Below, piece by piece: positions 24,881 to 32,385 of a DNA stretch of 64,000 nt. This stretch comes from Acidovorax sp. sic0104 (GTDB lineage: Bacteria; Pseudomonadota; Gammaproteobacteria; Burkholderiales; Burkholderiaceae_C). The stretch covers positions 62,001 to 126,000 of the forward strand of contig NZ_JAHUWH010000007.1 of the NCBI RefSeq assembly GCF_019219095.1, given 5' to 3'. The first letter of the stretch is position 1. Each line of letters begins with the position of its first letter. A program made the position numbers and the translations under genes. Under the pieces are notes generated by a model. The model had not been told where the DNA came from. It did no database searches and worked only from the letters and a program-made list of their open reading frames with translations.

Positions 24881-24934
24881 GCCTCACAATAGCGCCAGAG
24901 CCCTCCGGGTCCCTGACACATCAAGAATCCCTTT

Positions 24935-25080
24935 CAGGCGCCCCTATGGGCCCTGGAAGGCTTCCCCAAGCCTCCACCCGATCAAGGGGGCTTTGGAAAG
25001 CGATTTCTCTCTCGGGCCTACGGCTCGCGAACCGAACCGGCAGCTGACCGGGCCGCATGGCAACCCAGCATTTCACGTCC
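24935..25080 (+). ncRNA. Type-2 structured RNA element, copy 4
   Basis: P1 runs GGCTTCC...AAGCC / GGCTTTGG-AAAGC (24959-25001); P2 is CGGGCC/GGCTCG (25013-25026); P3 is CGGC-AGCTG-ACCG (25038-25050); P4 is GCC/GGC (25052-25061), followed by AACCCAGCATTTCACGTC. The terminal CAGCATTTCACGTC is identical to copy 5, so this 3' segment is conserved in sequence as well as structure. Confidence 0.65.
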
Positions 25081-25098
25081 GGTCGATAGAACGGACAC

Positions 25099-25169
25099 CT
25101 TCAACCCACCGGGGAGCACCGTTCCCCGCTTGGGGACAGCGTGCCTCCGGGTCTCACAAGGAAACCCTC
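25099..25169 (+). promoter_or_regulatory. Type-1 RNA leader, copy 16
   Basis: A, ACCGGGGAGCAC (25108-25119), and C, GTGCCTCCGGGT (25141-25152), form a long imperfect helix; local B is TTCCCCG (25122-25128) and GGGG is at 25132-25135. AAGGAAACCCTC precedes the ATG at 25170. Confidence 0.65.
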
Positions 25170-26180
25170 ATGGCAACCATCTCGTACACGAAACGCGTCA
25201 CGGCCTTCCGTGGCAGCGATTCCTGCATCTACTACGCCCTGTTTGAAGAGGCTCGCTATACCAACAGCGATCACCCGAACCAGTGGTCCTGCATCGGCTT
25301 CGGCCCGCTGCACCAGGTCATGGAGCAGATCTTCTTTCACGGATCGCTCTGCGAAATCGGGTCCATGCGACGGCCAACGGGGAAGACCAGCCCGAGCGCC
25401 TACATCCAAGAGTGGCTCGAACAGCTGGCCTGTCCGCATGAGCAGTCCGACGTGGATGTGCGCGTCAAGTTCGTCCCATCGTACGGACCGTCCGTGTCGC
25501 GCGAGCGGCAGCTCGACGTCTTCAACGACTTGGATACACGCGGCTACGCAGATCTCGCTCATCGGCTTCTCACCGGGGAGCCTTGCGAACTGCGACTTCA
25601 CGCAGATCCAGTCGCTTTCCAGCTGCTGCATGGGGCTGTGCTGCCACTGTCCCAAGCGCTGTTGTGGCCTCAAGAGGCGGCACCGCGCGCCGATCTCGGC
25701 TGGGCCCCGACGCCCTCCGAGAGGACCGAGTTTTCGCTTTGCCGGTACGCTCGGCTAGACGACAGAGGCTTACTGATCCACATTGGAGCCGACCCATGGC
25801 GCTATGTCGGAAGCGAGAGCCGCGTCATCGGGAATTTCATTCGTGGCCGTTGGATGGATGAAATCAGGTACCCGGGATCGACGTTCGCGCGGCTCGCAGC
25901 GCTGCGCAAAGCGCTGCGAGAGGCCCCGACCGTCCCCGATGGAACGAACGTGGTGATCGACACCCGCGAATCAATGGACTACGACCACCAGAACGTAAAG
26001 CGCATCCAGGGCATCGCGGCCCTGCTCGATCGCGTCACGGTACGGGAAACAAAGCGCGGCATCGAGCTGTCAATTCCCAAGGATCCGGCTGGCCTCGCGT
26101 GCCTCACAGCGTTGCCGGCCGAATGTCTGGTCTGGGAACTCCCAACAACGGCAGGCGCCAGCGCTCCCATCGCGGCCTGA
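25170..26180 (+). CDS. Hypothetical protein, tandem paralogue C (336 aa)
   Basis: It aligns with the protein at 26762-27787 along most of its length: YYALFEE / YYALYEE, GFGPL / GFGDL, YIQEWLEQL / YIAAWLHEM, LRKALREAPTVPDGTNVVID / LRIALRDAPTVAPGATVVVD, and PAECLVWELP / PPECVYWEIP. No known domain is recognised. Both copies carry a type-2 RNA plus a type-1 leader, so the duplication covered the regulatory region too. Confidence 0.75.
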   Translation: MATISYTKRVTAFRGSDSCIYYALFEEARYTNSDHPNQWSCIGFGPLHQVMEQIFFHGSLCEIGSMRRPTGKTSPSAYIQEWLEQLACPHEQSDVDVRVKFVPSYGPSVSRERQLDVFNDLDTRGYADLAHRLLTGEPCELRLHADPVAFQLLHGAVLPLSQALLWPQEAAPRADLGWAPTPSERTEFSLCRYARLDDRGLLIHIGADPWRYVGSESRVIGNFIRGRWMDEIRYPGSTFARLAALRKALREAPTVPDGTNVVIDTRESMDYDHQNVKRIQGIAALLDRVTVRETKRGIELSIPKDPAGLACLTALPAECLVWELPTTAGASAPIAA

Positions 26181-26194
26181 GCCGGGGCGTCCAT

Positions 26195-26256
26195 CACCAC
26201 CCTCATCGGGCACTGGCGCCCAATGGGGCGGGTGCCTGTCTCACAAGGAGACTCAC
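26195..26256 (+). promoter_or_regulatory. Type-1 RNA leader, copy 17
   Basis: ACCC (26199-26202), A TCGGGCAC (26206-26213), B GCCC, GGGG (26225-26228) and C GGTGCCTGT (26231-26239) follow the plan; A:C gives about six to seven pairs. AAGGAGACTCAC precedes the ATG at 26257. Confidence 0.65.
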
Positions 26257-26523
26257 ATGCAACTCACCGTCCCCACCCTGGTGGAAGAGGACTACTGGTA
26301 CCACCATCGGCGCTACCTTGAGCCTGGAATGGTGTTCATCACCAACGACGGCGCAGTCAAACTGGACCGCAACGTTCCAGGTGACGCCACGAAATGGTAT
26401 GTGGCCGACTGGTGCAATGGCTGGGCGTTTTACGACTCCACCATCGAACCGGGCGAGCTGCTCACCATGCCCATCGCGGACACGCCCGAAGCGGTTGACC
26501 ACGCTTTGAAGCACCGCCAATGA
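26257..26523 (+). CDS. Small hypothetical protein (88 aa)
   Basis: A beta-rich, Trp/Tyr-rich protein (EEDYWYHHRRYLEPG, then KWYVADWCNGWAFYD). No recognised family. It sits between the two large paralogues C and D. Confidence 0.65.
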   Translation: MQLTVPTLVEEDYWYHHRRYLEPGMVFITNDGAVKLDRNVPGDATKWYVADWCNGWAFYDSTIEPGELLTMPIADTPEAVDHALKHRQ

Positions 26524-26527
26524 ACCT

Positions 26528-26684
26528 CTGCAGGCCCCGACGGGGCCTGCGGCGGCTTCCCCAAGCCTCTCCCCCGGGAGGAGCTTCGGAAAGCGATTTC
26601 AATCCTCAGGCTTAGCGCCCTAGGACGAAGCGGTAGCTGACCGCGCTTTCGGGCGAAACCAGCATTTCACGTCAGGCCATCGGC
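26528..26684 (+). ncRNA. Type-2 structured RNA element, copy 5
   Basis: P0 is GCAGGCCCC/GGGGCCTGC (26530-26550); P1, GCTTCC...AAGCCTC / GGAGCTT.GGAAAGC (26555-26594); P2, TCCT..GGC / GCC..AGGA (26603-26624); P3, CGGT-AGCTG-ACCG (26631-26643), with T-A replacing the C-G of copy 1; P4, CGC/GCG (26644-26655), then AAACCAGCATTTCACGTC. A model copy for defining the consensus. Confidence 0.7.
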
Positions 26685-26689
26685 TTGGC

Positions 26690-26761
26690 GACCACCAACC
26701 CACCGGGGATTCACCTTCCCCGATGGGGAGACGTGTCCCCGGGTTTCCACAGGAGCCCATC
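26690..26761 (+). promoter_or_regulatory. Type-1 RNA leader, copy 18
   Basis: A, ACCGGGGA (26702-26709), B TTCCCCG (26716-26722), GGGG (26725-26728) and C GTCCCCGGGT (26734-26743) are present; A:C needs one bulge. Very similar to copy 16, as expected from the duplication of the gene. AGGAGCCCATC precedes the ATG at 26762. Confidence 0.65.
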
Positions 26762-27787
26762 ATGGGATCGACCGTTTCAACCGCCAAGCTTGTAGCCGCT
26801 TTCGCAACCAGCGAGGGCACCACCTACTACGCTCTCTACGAAGAGTCGTATGAAGAGAACGTGCATCCGCACACCCGCCGCTGGAACTGCGTCGGATTCG
26901 GAGACCTCCCAAGAGTCCTGAAAACCATTTTTGGCCGAGCCGCCAACTGCGAACCCGGAATGCTTTGGGGTGCAGACGGCCCCATCGCGCCCACCGAGTA
27001 CATCGCCGCATGGCTGCACGAGATGAAGTCTCCAATGGAGATGCCAGATCACACCATCGACTTGCAGGTATCCGCCGAATTGACTGCCCACGTACCGAAA
27101 GGGATGCTCGGGTTCGTCACAGCGGATCTGGAGCGCTGGGGCCGCCACGATGTCGCGCAGGCTCTACGGGTCGGCAAGCCCTTCCCTCTGTCGCTGCACA
27201 AAGAGCCTCAGCTCTTCCAGCAGTTGTTCGGGGGTGAGCTTCTCCCGGCCTGGCGCGGAATGCCTTCCAAGCCCTCCACGCAACAGCGCCCCGGCCTTGG
27301 CTATGCGCCCGAAGCTGTGTCGGCCGCGACCGCTGCGGCCGCCGTACCTCGCTACGCGAAGCTGCCTTCCGACCTGATGCTCGAACGTCACGGCGAGGGC
27401 GTCTGGCGTATCGCAGGCTGGCGCAGCCGCGTTGTCGAGCTTGCCGTTGAGGTCCTCTGGAACGTGGAGCTTGAAGCGCCCGGGGTCTACGACAAGCACT
27501 TGACAGCACTGCGCATTGCACTTCGCGACGCGCCGACTGTGGCGCCAGGGGCAACGGTAGTCGTCGATCTCGACGTACCACTCCAAAGCCCCCACGCCAC
27601 CGAGCGCCGTCTCACCCTGGTCACCACCTTGGCCGAGCGGCTGGGCGTCCGCAAGACCTCGCGCGGTTACGAGTTTCCGTATCCGTGCGACGACGAGGAT
27701 CAGATGCTTGTGATTTCGATGCCACCGGAATGCGTGTACTGGGAAATCCCAGACGCACATCTCTCGGCATTGAAACTCGCAGCCTGA
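26762..27787 (+). CDS. Hypothetical protein, tandem paralogue D (341 aa)
   Basis: A paralogue of the 336-aa protein two genes upstream. The central part differs by an Ala-rich insert (SAATAAAAVPRYAK) and the C-terminus lacks its Ala/Pro tail. The conserved ends suggest two folded domains. No signal peptide, membrane helix or catalytic motif is evident. Confidence 0.75.
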   Translation: MGSTVSTAKLVAAFATSEGTTYYALYEESYEENVHPHTRRWNCVGFGDLPRVLKTIFGRAANCEPGMLWGADGPIAPTEYIAAWLHEMKSPMEMPDHTIDLQVSAELTAHVPKGMLGFVTADLERWGRHDVAQALRVGKPFPLSLHKEPQLFQQLFGGELLPAWRGMPSKPSTQQRPGLGYAPEAVSAATAAAAVPRYAKLPSDLMLERHGEGVWRIAGWRSRVVELAVEVLWNVELEAPGVYDKHLTALRIALRDAPTVAPGATVVVDLDVPLQSPHATERRLTLVTTLAERLGVRKTSRGYEFPYPCDDEDQMLVISMPPECVYWEIPDAHLSALKLAA

Positions 27788-27795
27788 CCTTTTTT

Positions 27796-27861
27796 TCTCA
27801 ACCCCTAGACGGGCAGCCGATGCCCAAGGGGCCGGTGCTCGTCCCTCACAGGACTAACACC
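27796..27861 (+). promoter_or_regulatory. Type-1 RNA leader, copy 19
   Basis: CCCC (27802-27805) pairs with GGGG (27828-27831). A, GACGGGCA (27808-27815), can pair with B, TGCCC (27821-27825), or over eight bases with C, TGCTCGTC (27836-27843). AGGACTAACACC precedes the ATG at 27862. A T7 run just before the leader (27790-27796) has no hairpin in front. Confidence 0.75.
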
Positions 27862-28641
27862 ATGCAATCACACAACACCCCGATCACCCGCACCATCACC
27901 TCAGCCCAGTTCGAAATCCTGCGCGCGTCGGTGGAGGCATACAAGGAACTGCTCGCCTGCCCAACTTCGGCCTGCCGCGACGCCCACGGCGACGCCTGGG
28001 CGGACGTGGAGATCGCGGCATGTGACGCCCTCCTGAAGAGCCAGCTGGCCTGTGTCCGAGCCCCCGAGGGTGACGAAACCACTGCGCGCACCACGGCCAG
28101 CCAGGTGCACCAGGAATCGGCCCTCTGGGTCACAACCACCGCGTTTCTCGCCCTACTGCGCCAGGCCGACTCGGTGTCGGTCAACCAGAAGCTGCTCCAG
28201 CACTGGGAAACCGCAGAGGCCAACGCGGACGCCGGCAATCAGGTGGTGCGCTTTTGCTGGACAAGCGAAGGCTACCCCTTCGCCGTCGCACTTACCCAGG
28301 AGGGCATAGCGAATGGCGAGTGGCGCCGAGGCGCATTCATCTGCGCGGACTCCGAGGGCGACATCGTCGAACTCGTGCTCTCCAAGCACATGACCATCAG
28401 CCCCGCTGCGGCCGGTCTGTCCAACGACGGCCGGTTGCTCCCCACCGGGTGCGCCAGCGACCCGCTGGCCAGGAGCGAGTCGGCAGAGCCCCCTGCCTGC
28501 CAGTCTGCTGGTTTGGGGTTCTCGCTGGACCTCAAGGCCGGCACTCTCAGACGCATCGGGCCCCACACGCTGGGCGGCACGGACCCAATGGCCCTTGACA
28601 TCGTCACGGGGTCTGGGCCCACCTTCACGCCGTCACGGTGA
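27862..28641 (+). CDS. Hypothetical protein (259 aa)
   Basis: The N-terminal half is helical and Ala-rich (SAQFEILRASVEAYKELLAC, AWADVEIAACDALLKSQL); the C-terminal half is beta-rich and ends disordered. A central SEGYPFAVALTQEG segment is unremarkable. No recognised family. Leader copy 19 fixes the start. Confidence 0.7.
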   Translation: MQSHNTPITRTITSAQFEILRASVEAYKELLACPTSACRDAHGDAWADVEIAACDALLKSQLACVRAPEGDETTARTTASQVHQESALWVTTTAFLALLRQADSVSVNQKLLQHWETAEANADAGNQVVRFCWTSEGYPFAVALTQEGIANGEWRRGAFICADSEGDIVELVLSKHMTISPAAAGLSNDGRLLPTGCASDPLARSESAEPPACQSAGLGFSLDLKAGTLRRIGPHTLGGTDPMALDIVTGSGPTFTPSR

Positions 28642-28709
28642 ACACGATGATTGGCGCGGCTGGAAGCCTCAAGGCCCACTGACCGCCCCAGCACATAACG
28701 ACGCTTTCT

Positions 28710-28851
28710 TGCGCGCCTTCGGGCGTCGCAGGGAGCTTCCCCAAACGCACGCTCGCCGCGTGCTTGGGAAAGCATTCCTCCCTCCGCCTTTGTGCAGAGG
28801 ATTGATACGGCAGCTGGCCGTGCCTACCGTGCAAAGCAGCATTCCCATTTC
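28710..28851 (+). ncRNA. Type-2 structured RNA element, copy 6
   Basis: P0 is GCGCC-TTCG-GGCGT with GC closure (28712-28729); P1, GCTTCC / GGGAAAGC with inner ACGCACG/CGCGTGCTT (28735-28773); P2, CCTCCGC/GCAGAGG (28781-28800); P3, CGGC-AGCTG-GCCG (28808-28820); P4 is weak here; then AAAGCAGCATT. Only P4 deviates from the consensus. Confidence 0.6.
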
Positions 28852-28852
28852 T

Positions 28853-28918
28853 TTCACCCCACAACGGGCATTTGATGCCCACAGGGGCGCATTGCCCGTT
28901 CTTCCTCCGGAGAACGAC
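28853..28918 (+). promoter_or_regulatory. Type-1 RNA leader, copy 20 (compensatory change)
   Basis: A is AACGGGCA (28863-28870) and C is TGCCCGTT (28893-28900): relative to the common GACGGGC/GCCCGTC, the first base and its partner changed together. Local B is ATGCCC (28875-28880) and GGGG is at 28884-28887. GGAGAACGAC precedes the ATG at 28919. Confidence 0.75.
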
Positions 28919-29722
28919 ATGACTACCCAAAAGCCCCCTACCCCAGCGCGCTCAGCACTCAGGGCACTCAAAAAGGAACTGACGGACCACACAGACTTCG
29001 CCAAGTTCCACATCCTCAAGCCGACACACCATCTGGTGGATGCCTGGATCGCCAAACTGGCAACCGGCAGCGAACTCGATCTGGTGTCGGATGTCGATTC
29101 CGTGATCCTGCGGCTCAAGAGCTTCAAGGCAAAGGCGCGGCGGGCACTGCCCATCGCCAATGGAGGCTTCCAAGGCGAAGAAGCTGCAGTCTGGAAACAA
29201 GCTCTGGCGCAGGCTGACATCACTGTCTCACAGTTGGACGGCACCGACGTTTGGGGTTTTTCTTCCAGCGCAGCCGAAGGCTACGACACCGAAGACGACG
29301 CCCTGAACGCTGCGCTGCAAGCGCACCCAGAGATCGTTGCGAAGGTGTTGCCAGCGCCTGAGCCTATCGATCCGGAAGACGCCCTGCGAAAGTTGCTCTT
29401 CAACGCACATGGGCGCCTGCGGGGAGTGAGCCTCTCCAAGGCTTCCGGCAAGCGCGGGGCGGTCATCACGGCCAACGCGGTGAGGAACGCAGCAGGGGCG
29501 AAGTTCAAGCCCTCCAGCTTCGTCCTGGCGACAAAAGACTTCCATGCCCAGTACGCAAGGGTGGTGAAGTTGATCTCGGACCACCACGGTGTCGAGGTCA
29601 GCTCACCGCTACACGCAGAAATGCTGGGGACCGCAGCTGCGTACCTCTCGCACTACGGCCTGAGTCTTCAAACCACCTCGATTCCCACGACCCGAGTTCT
29701 GCTCGGACAAAAACCCATTTGA
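28919..29722 (+). CDS. Hypothetical protein with domain shared with the 143-aa protein (267 aa)
   Basis: The start is fixed by GGAGAACGAC and the leader. Residues about 80-150 match the 143-aa protein at 23706-24137. The C-terminal part (LFNAHGRLRGVSLSKASGKRGAVITANAVRNAAG) is basic and may bind nucleic acid. No known domain is recognised. The long in-frame extension upstream is covered by the RNA elements and is not coding. Confidence 0.75.
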   Translation: MTTQKPPTPARSALRALKKELTDHTDFAKFHILKPTHHLVDAWIAKLATGSELDLVSDVDSVILRLKSFKAKARRALPIANGGFQGEEAAVWKQALAQADITVSQLDGTDVWGFSSSAAEGYDTEDDALNAALQAHPEIVAKVLPAPEPIDPEDALRKLLFNAHGRLRGVSLSKASGKRGAVITANAVRNAAGAKFKPSSFVLATKDFHAQYARVVKLISDHHGVEVSSPLHAEMLGTAAAYLSHYGLSLQTTSIPTTRVLLGQKPI

Positions 29723-29780
29723 TAACCCGGACGGGTTGGCCCTTTCGCGGGCTCACCTGTCCCAACCCGGAGATAGAACA
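29718..29780 (+). promoter_or_regulatory. Type-1 RNA leader, copy 21 (last)
   Basis: A, GGGTTGG (29733-29739), pairs perfectly with C, CCAACCC (29762-29768), even though both differ from every other copy; ACCCG (29725-29729) can pair with CGGGC. The Shine-Dalgarno GGAG directly follows C, so A:C pairing would crowd the binding site. The ATG is at 29781. Confidence 0.6.
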
Positions 29781-29969
29781 ATGGCATTTCTGACGTTCTC
29801 GATGCTTTTGCAAATGCTCGTGGAGGCCGAAGGCCGCCGCGACGACATCGACTTTCCCAAGGACGTGCGGGAGCGCTCAGCCGAAACCGTTGCCCTGTGC
29901 AACGAGCGGCTGGCCAAGGAAGGCATCACGCGTGCCGAACTCGAACAACTCGCGGCCGAGGAAGCCTAG
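29781..29969 (+). CDS. Small acidic helical protein (62 aa)
   Basis: Begins MAFLTFSMLLQMLVEAEGRRDDIDFP and ends with an Ala/Glu-rich helix (AELEQLAAEEA). Probably an all-helical small protein. The next gene starts 10 bp after its stop with its own AGGA site but no leader. Confidence 0.6.
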   Translation: MAFLTFSMLLQMLVEAEGRRDDIDFPKDVRERSAETVALCNERLAKEGITRAELEQLAAEEA

Positions 29970-29979
29970 GAAAAACACA

Positions 29980-30378
29980 ATGATGACCCAAGCAAGCGAC
30001 AAGCCTGCACCGAGCACCATCCGAATCAAGGATGTCGCCGACTGGGTTCGACGGGTCTACGCGTCGGACTACTATGCGGCCCACTCGCTCACCAAACGCG
30101 AATGGATCATGGAATACGCTGGCAATCATGGACTGGACTTCAACCGCCAGGCTTTGTGCGAAGTCAGCGCCCAATTGATCAAGGCCCGCTCACTGCTGGC
30201 TACCATGCCTGAGGCCGACCGCTTCGCCATGATGGATCTCACCATGATGGTCGAGGCGACCCTCAACATGACAGCCGCACTCAACCCGGCAGTCGCACAG
30301 GTCGTGCGCGCGCTGCCGCCACTGGAATGGTCCGACATCGAGCCCCCTGCGGTGCTCCGTCAAGGAACCCTTCACTGA
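29980..30378 (+). CDS. Hypothetical protein, last gene of array (132 aa)
   Basis: Two adjacent ATG codons start it; AGGA lies 9 nt upstream inside the stop region of the previous gene. The protein is helical (RIKDVADWVRRVYASDYYAAHSLTKREW) with a Met/Ala-rich second half (MPEADRFAMMDLTMMVEATLNMTAAL). No known family. An intrinsic terminator begins 36 bp after its stop. Confidence 0.65.
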   Translation: MMTQASDKPAPSTIRIKDVADWVRRVYASDYYAAHSLTKREWIMEYAGNHGLDFNRQALCEVSAQLIKARSLLATMPEADRFAMMDLTMMVEATLNMTAALNPAVAQVVRALPPLEWSDIEPPAVLRQGTLH

Positions 30379-30413
30379 CCCACCGGCCAACTGGCCGCTG
30401 GACAACCACCCCC

Positions 30414-30448
30414 CAGCCCCTGTTTCGCAAGATCCAGGGGCTTTTTTT
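30414..30448 (+). terminator. Intrinsic terminator of the gene array
   Basis: AGCCCCTG (30415-30422) and CAGGGGCT (30435-30442) form a perfect 8-bp stem with a 12-nt loop, followed by seven T. It is the only strong terminator on the plus strand between 13.5 and 30.4 kb, so the whole array can be one transcription unit. Confidence 0.8.
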
Positions 30449-30581
30449 GGCCTCCGAAATGGGATGGATGTGCCAAATATTCCTCGTATTGGTCAGAAAC
30501 AGCACGTTACACTTGCCGCGAATGCTTGCTCGGATTACTTGCCGGGTGGGCTTCAATCAATTTTTTAAATGGAGCTGCAGA

Positions 30582-31118
30582 GTGGGAATTCTTAAACGGG
30601 CTGGCACGGTGACTCTTTTGGTATTGGCTGTGGGATGCACGGTTCAATCAGTGCCCGAAGCGAAGGATGTGGCCCAGGGCCTTGAAGAGTTCTGGGCGCC
30701 ATGCGGCATAGTGAAAGCCGTCGATTTTCAGAAAACGAACGGGGCAGAGCAAAAGGATTACTACGGCATGGATGTGGCCTACAAGCTGCAGTTCACAAGC
30801 GATTTTGCCAAGGAAGACCTCTGGCACACCAACCCTCCAGAGCCCGTTGACCAGACGAGGTACAACCTGGAGAGCCCCGACTCCGCTGCGGAGTATGCCG
30901 CTGCTATGGCCGACTACAAGAAAGAACTCGCCCGCCCGAACGAATTTTGGGCGAACCACTGCCAGGTCGAATTGAACCAAAAATACCTGGGGAGCATCAT
31001 CGGGGAAGCCGAGAACAAGGGAATCGTAGGCAAGGACGTAAAGAAGGGGGACACCATCACGGTGAAAACCTCCTTCAAGATGATCAAGTCTGAGAAGGGC
31101 TGGATAAGCGTTGAATAA
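30582..31118 (+). CDS. Putative lipoprotein (178 aa)
   Basis: I choose the GTG at 30582 because GGAGC lies 9 nt upstream and the resulting N-terminus (GILKRAGTVTLLVLAVGCT) is a lipoprotein signal peptide with the lipobox Cys at about residue 19. The mature protein has a DPxA-like charged region and Asp/Lys-rich repeats (SPDSAAEYAAAMADYKKEL). It has lower GC than the array. It should be anchored to a membrane in the periplasm. The family is unknown. Confidence 0.65.
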   Translation: MGILKRAGTVTLLVLAVGCTVQSVPEAKDVAQGLEEFWAPCGIVKAVDFQKTNGAEQKDYYGMDVAYKLQFTSDFAKEDLWHTNPPEPVDQTRYNLESPDSAAEYAAAMADYKKELARPNEFWANHCQVELNQKYLGSIIGEAENKGIVGKDVKKGDTITVKTSFKMIKSEKGWISVE

Positions 31119-31259
31119 CGCGGGTTTTAGCGACTGATTGCGCGCACCGCGAATTCACCATTAGAATCCGCAAAAATCATTGGCAACTGAGTTCAATAAT
31201 AGTCCGGGGCGCCGCGCGCCACCGGGCAGTTTCTTTATTTGGCGTGCATCGCCCATCAC

Positions 31260-32018
31260 ATGACCTCCACCCCGCAGAGCGCCTCCGCCCTCGCTTCCCT
31301 ACGGAAGGCGCGCCTGCTGGCCATCGTGGCTGTGTCGCCGGAGCATCGCGTGGCCTGCCAGAGCCCAGGCTGTGGCCACGGGGTCTACGCGGCAATCCAC
31401 ATCGTCGAAGACGCGGGCCAACTGCTCGTGATGGGCTCGACCTGCTTCGCAAAGCACTACGGCGGCGCGCTGGCGCTGGGTATGCCGGCGTACTCGGCGG
31501 GCGGCGGAAACGGCCGGATGCTCACCGAGGCTGAACGCCTGGCGTTAGTGCACAACACAGCGGCGCTTCTGGCGGCGTTCAAGGCTGAGCATGACCAGGC
31601 GATGGCCGAGGCGAACGCAAGGCTCAAGCAGGCCAGCGAGCGTCGCGCTCAGCGAATGCCCTTCCGGCTCCCGGCACCCCCACCCCGTGCACCAACTCCG
31701 ACGCATCCCTGGCCATGGCAGCACTCCACCAACAACTCTGTCGCCGTGGTACGTTCCCCTGAAGGCCAAGCATGGATTCGGGTGCAGCACAGCAACGGGT
31801 CACAACGCTTGGTGCCGTGGCCAGCATTTGAGGGCTGGGAATATGCACTCCCTCCCTCGTGCGGCGCGCCGGACCATGAGGTGAAGGCGCTAGCGGTCCC
31901 AAACATCGTGACGGCCATGCTGGGGTTGCGCATGATCGGCTTCACCCAGCCCGAGGTGAGTCGCTGGCCCGACGTTCTCAGGCTAGTGCCCCCCGCCGCC
32001 ACCAAAGCACTTGCGTAG
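31260..32018 (+). CDS. Hypothetical protein with N-terminal zinc motif (252 aa)
   Basis: Near residues 33-60 the sequence reads ACQSPGCGHGVYAAIHIVED...STCFAKHYGG, with Cys and His spaced like a zinc-binding site seen in many plasmid-encoded proteins of unknown function. A long helix follows (residues about 90-130), then a Pro-rich linker and a C-terminal domain. The start is uncertain: the ATG at 31260 lacks a strong binding site and a TTG at 31239 is the alternative. Confidence 0.65.
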   Translation: MTSTPQSASALASLRKARLLAIVAVSPEHRVACQSPGCGHGVYAAIHIVEDAGQLLVMGSTCFAKHYGGALALGMPAYSAGGGNGRMLTEAERLALVHNTAALLAAFKAEHDQAMAEANARLKQASERRAQRMPFRLPAPPPRAPTPTHPWPWQHSTNNSVAVVRSPEGQAWIRVQHSNGSQRLVPWPAFEGWEYALPPSCGAPDHEVKALAVPNIVTAMLGLRMIGFTQPEVSRWPDVLRLVPPAATKALA

Positions 32019-32066
32019 GCCTTTACGCCGCGCCTGCCCACTCAACAACCGTCGAAAGGAAACCGA

Positions 32067-32366
32067 ATGACCCAATCTCAAAGCCTCAAGGACCTCGTCG
32101 CGCAGCGCGAGGCGCTCGATTCCCAGATCGCACTGCTCCGCAAGGAAGAAACCTCGGGCGCGATCGCCAAGGCGCGCGAGTTGGTGGCCGCGTTCGAACT
32201 CACCCAGGAACAGGTCTTCCCCACCGGTCGCAAGGTGAGCAGCGCCAAGGGCAAGACCGTTGCGCCGAAGTATCGGCACCCTGAAACAGGCCAGACCTGG
32301 ACGGGCCGGGGCAAGCCTCCCACCTGGATCCGAGCCGAGGCCGATCGCTCAAAGTTCGCGATTTGA
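32067..32366 (+). CDS. H-NS family nucleoid protein (99 aa)
   Basis: An N-terminal coiled coil (LVAQREALDSQIALLRKEE) for oligomerisation is followed by a basic linker and the C-terminal DNA-binding signature YRHPETGQTWTGRGKPPTWI, the TWxGRGxxPxW core of H-NS/Bv3F proteins in Burkholderiales. Such proteins bind AT-rich DNA and silence acquired genes; plasmids often carry their own. AAGGAAA precedes the ATG, and a terminator follows, so it is probably monocistronic. Confidence 0.9.
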   Translation: MTQSQSLKDLVAQREALDSQIALLRKEETSGAIAKARELVAAFELTQEQVFPTGRKVSSAKGKTVAPKYRHPETGQTWTGRGKPPTWIRAEADRSKFAI

Positions 32367-32385
32367 GGCGACATGCGCCGATCAA

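Noticed and set aside
17700-28851. Reading the type-2 RNAs as hammerhead, HDV or twister ribozymes
   Set aside because: The conserved cores of those ribozymes (for example CUGAUGA...GAAA for hammerhead) are absent; the invariant AGCTG loop fits none that I know.
15017-29780. Reading the type-1 leaders as intrinsic terminators or attenuators
   Set aside because: No T tract follows the hairpins; instead a ribosome binding site and start codon do.
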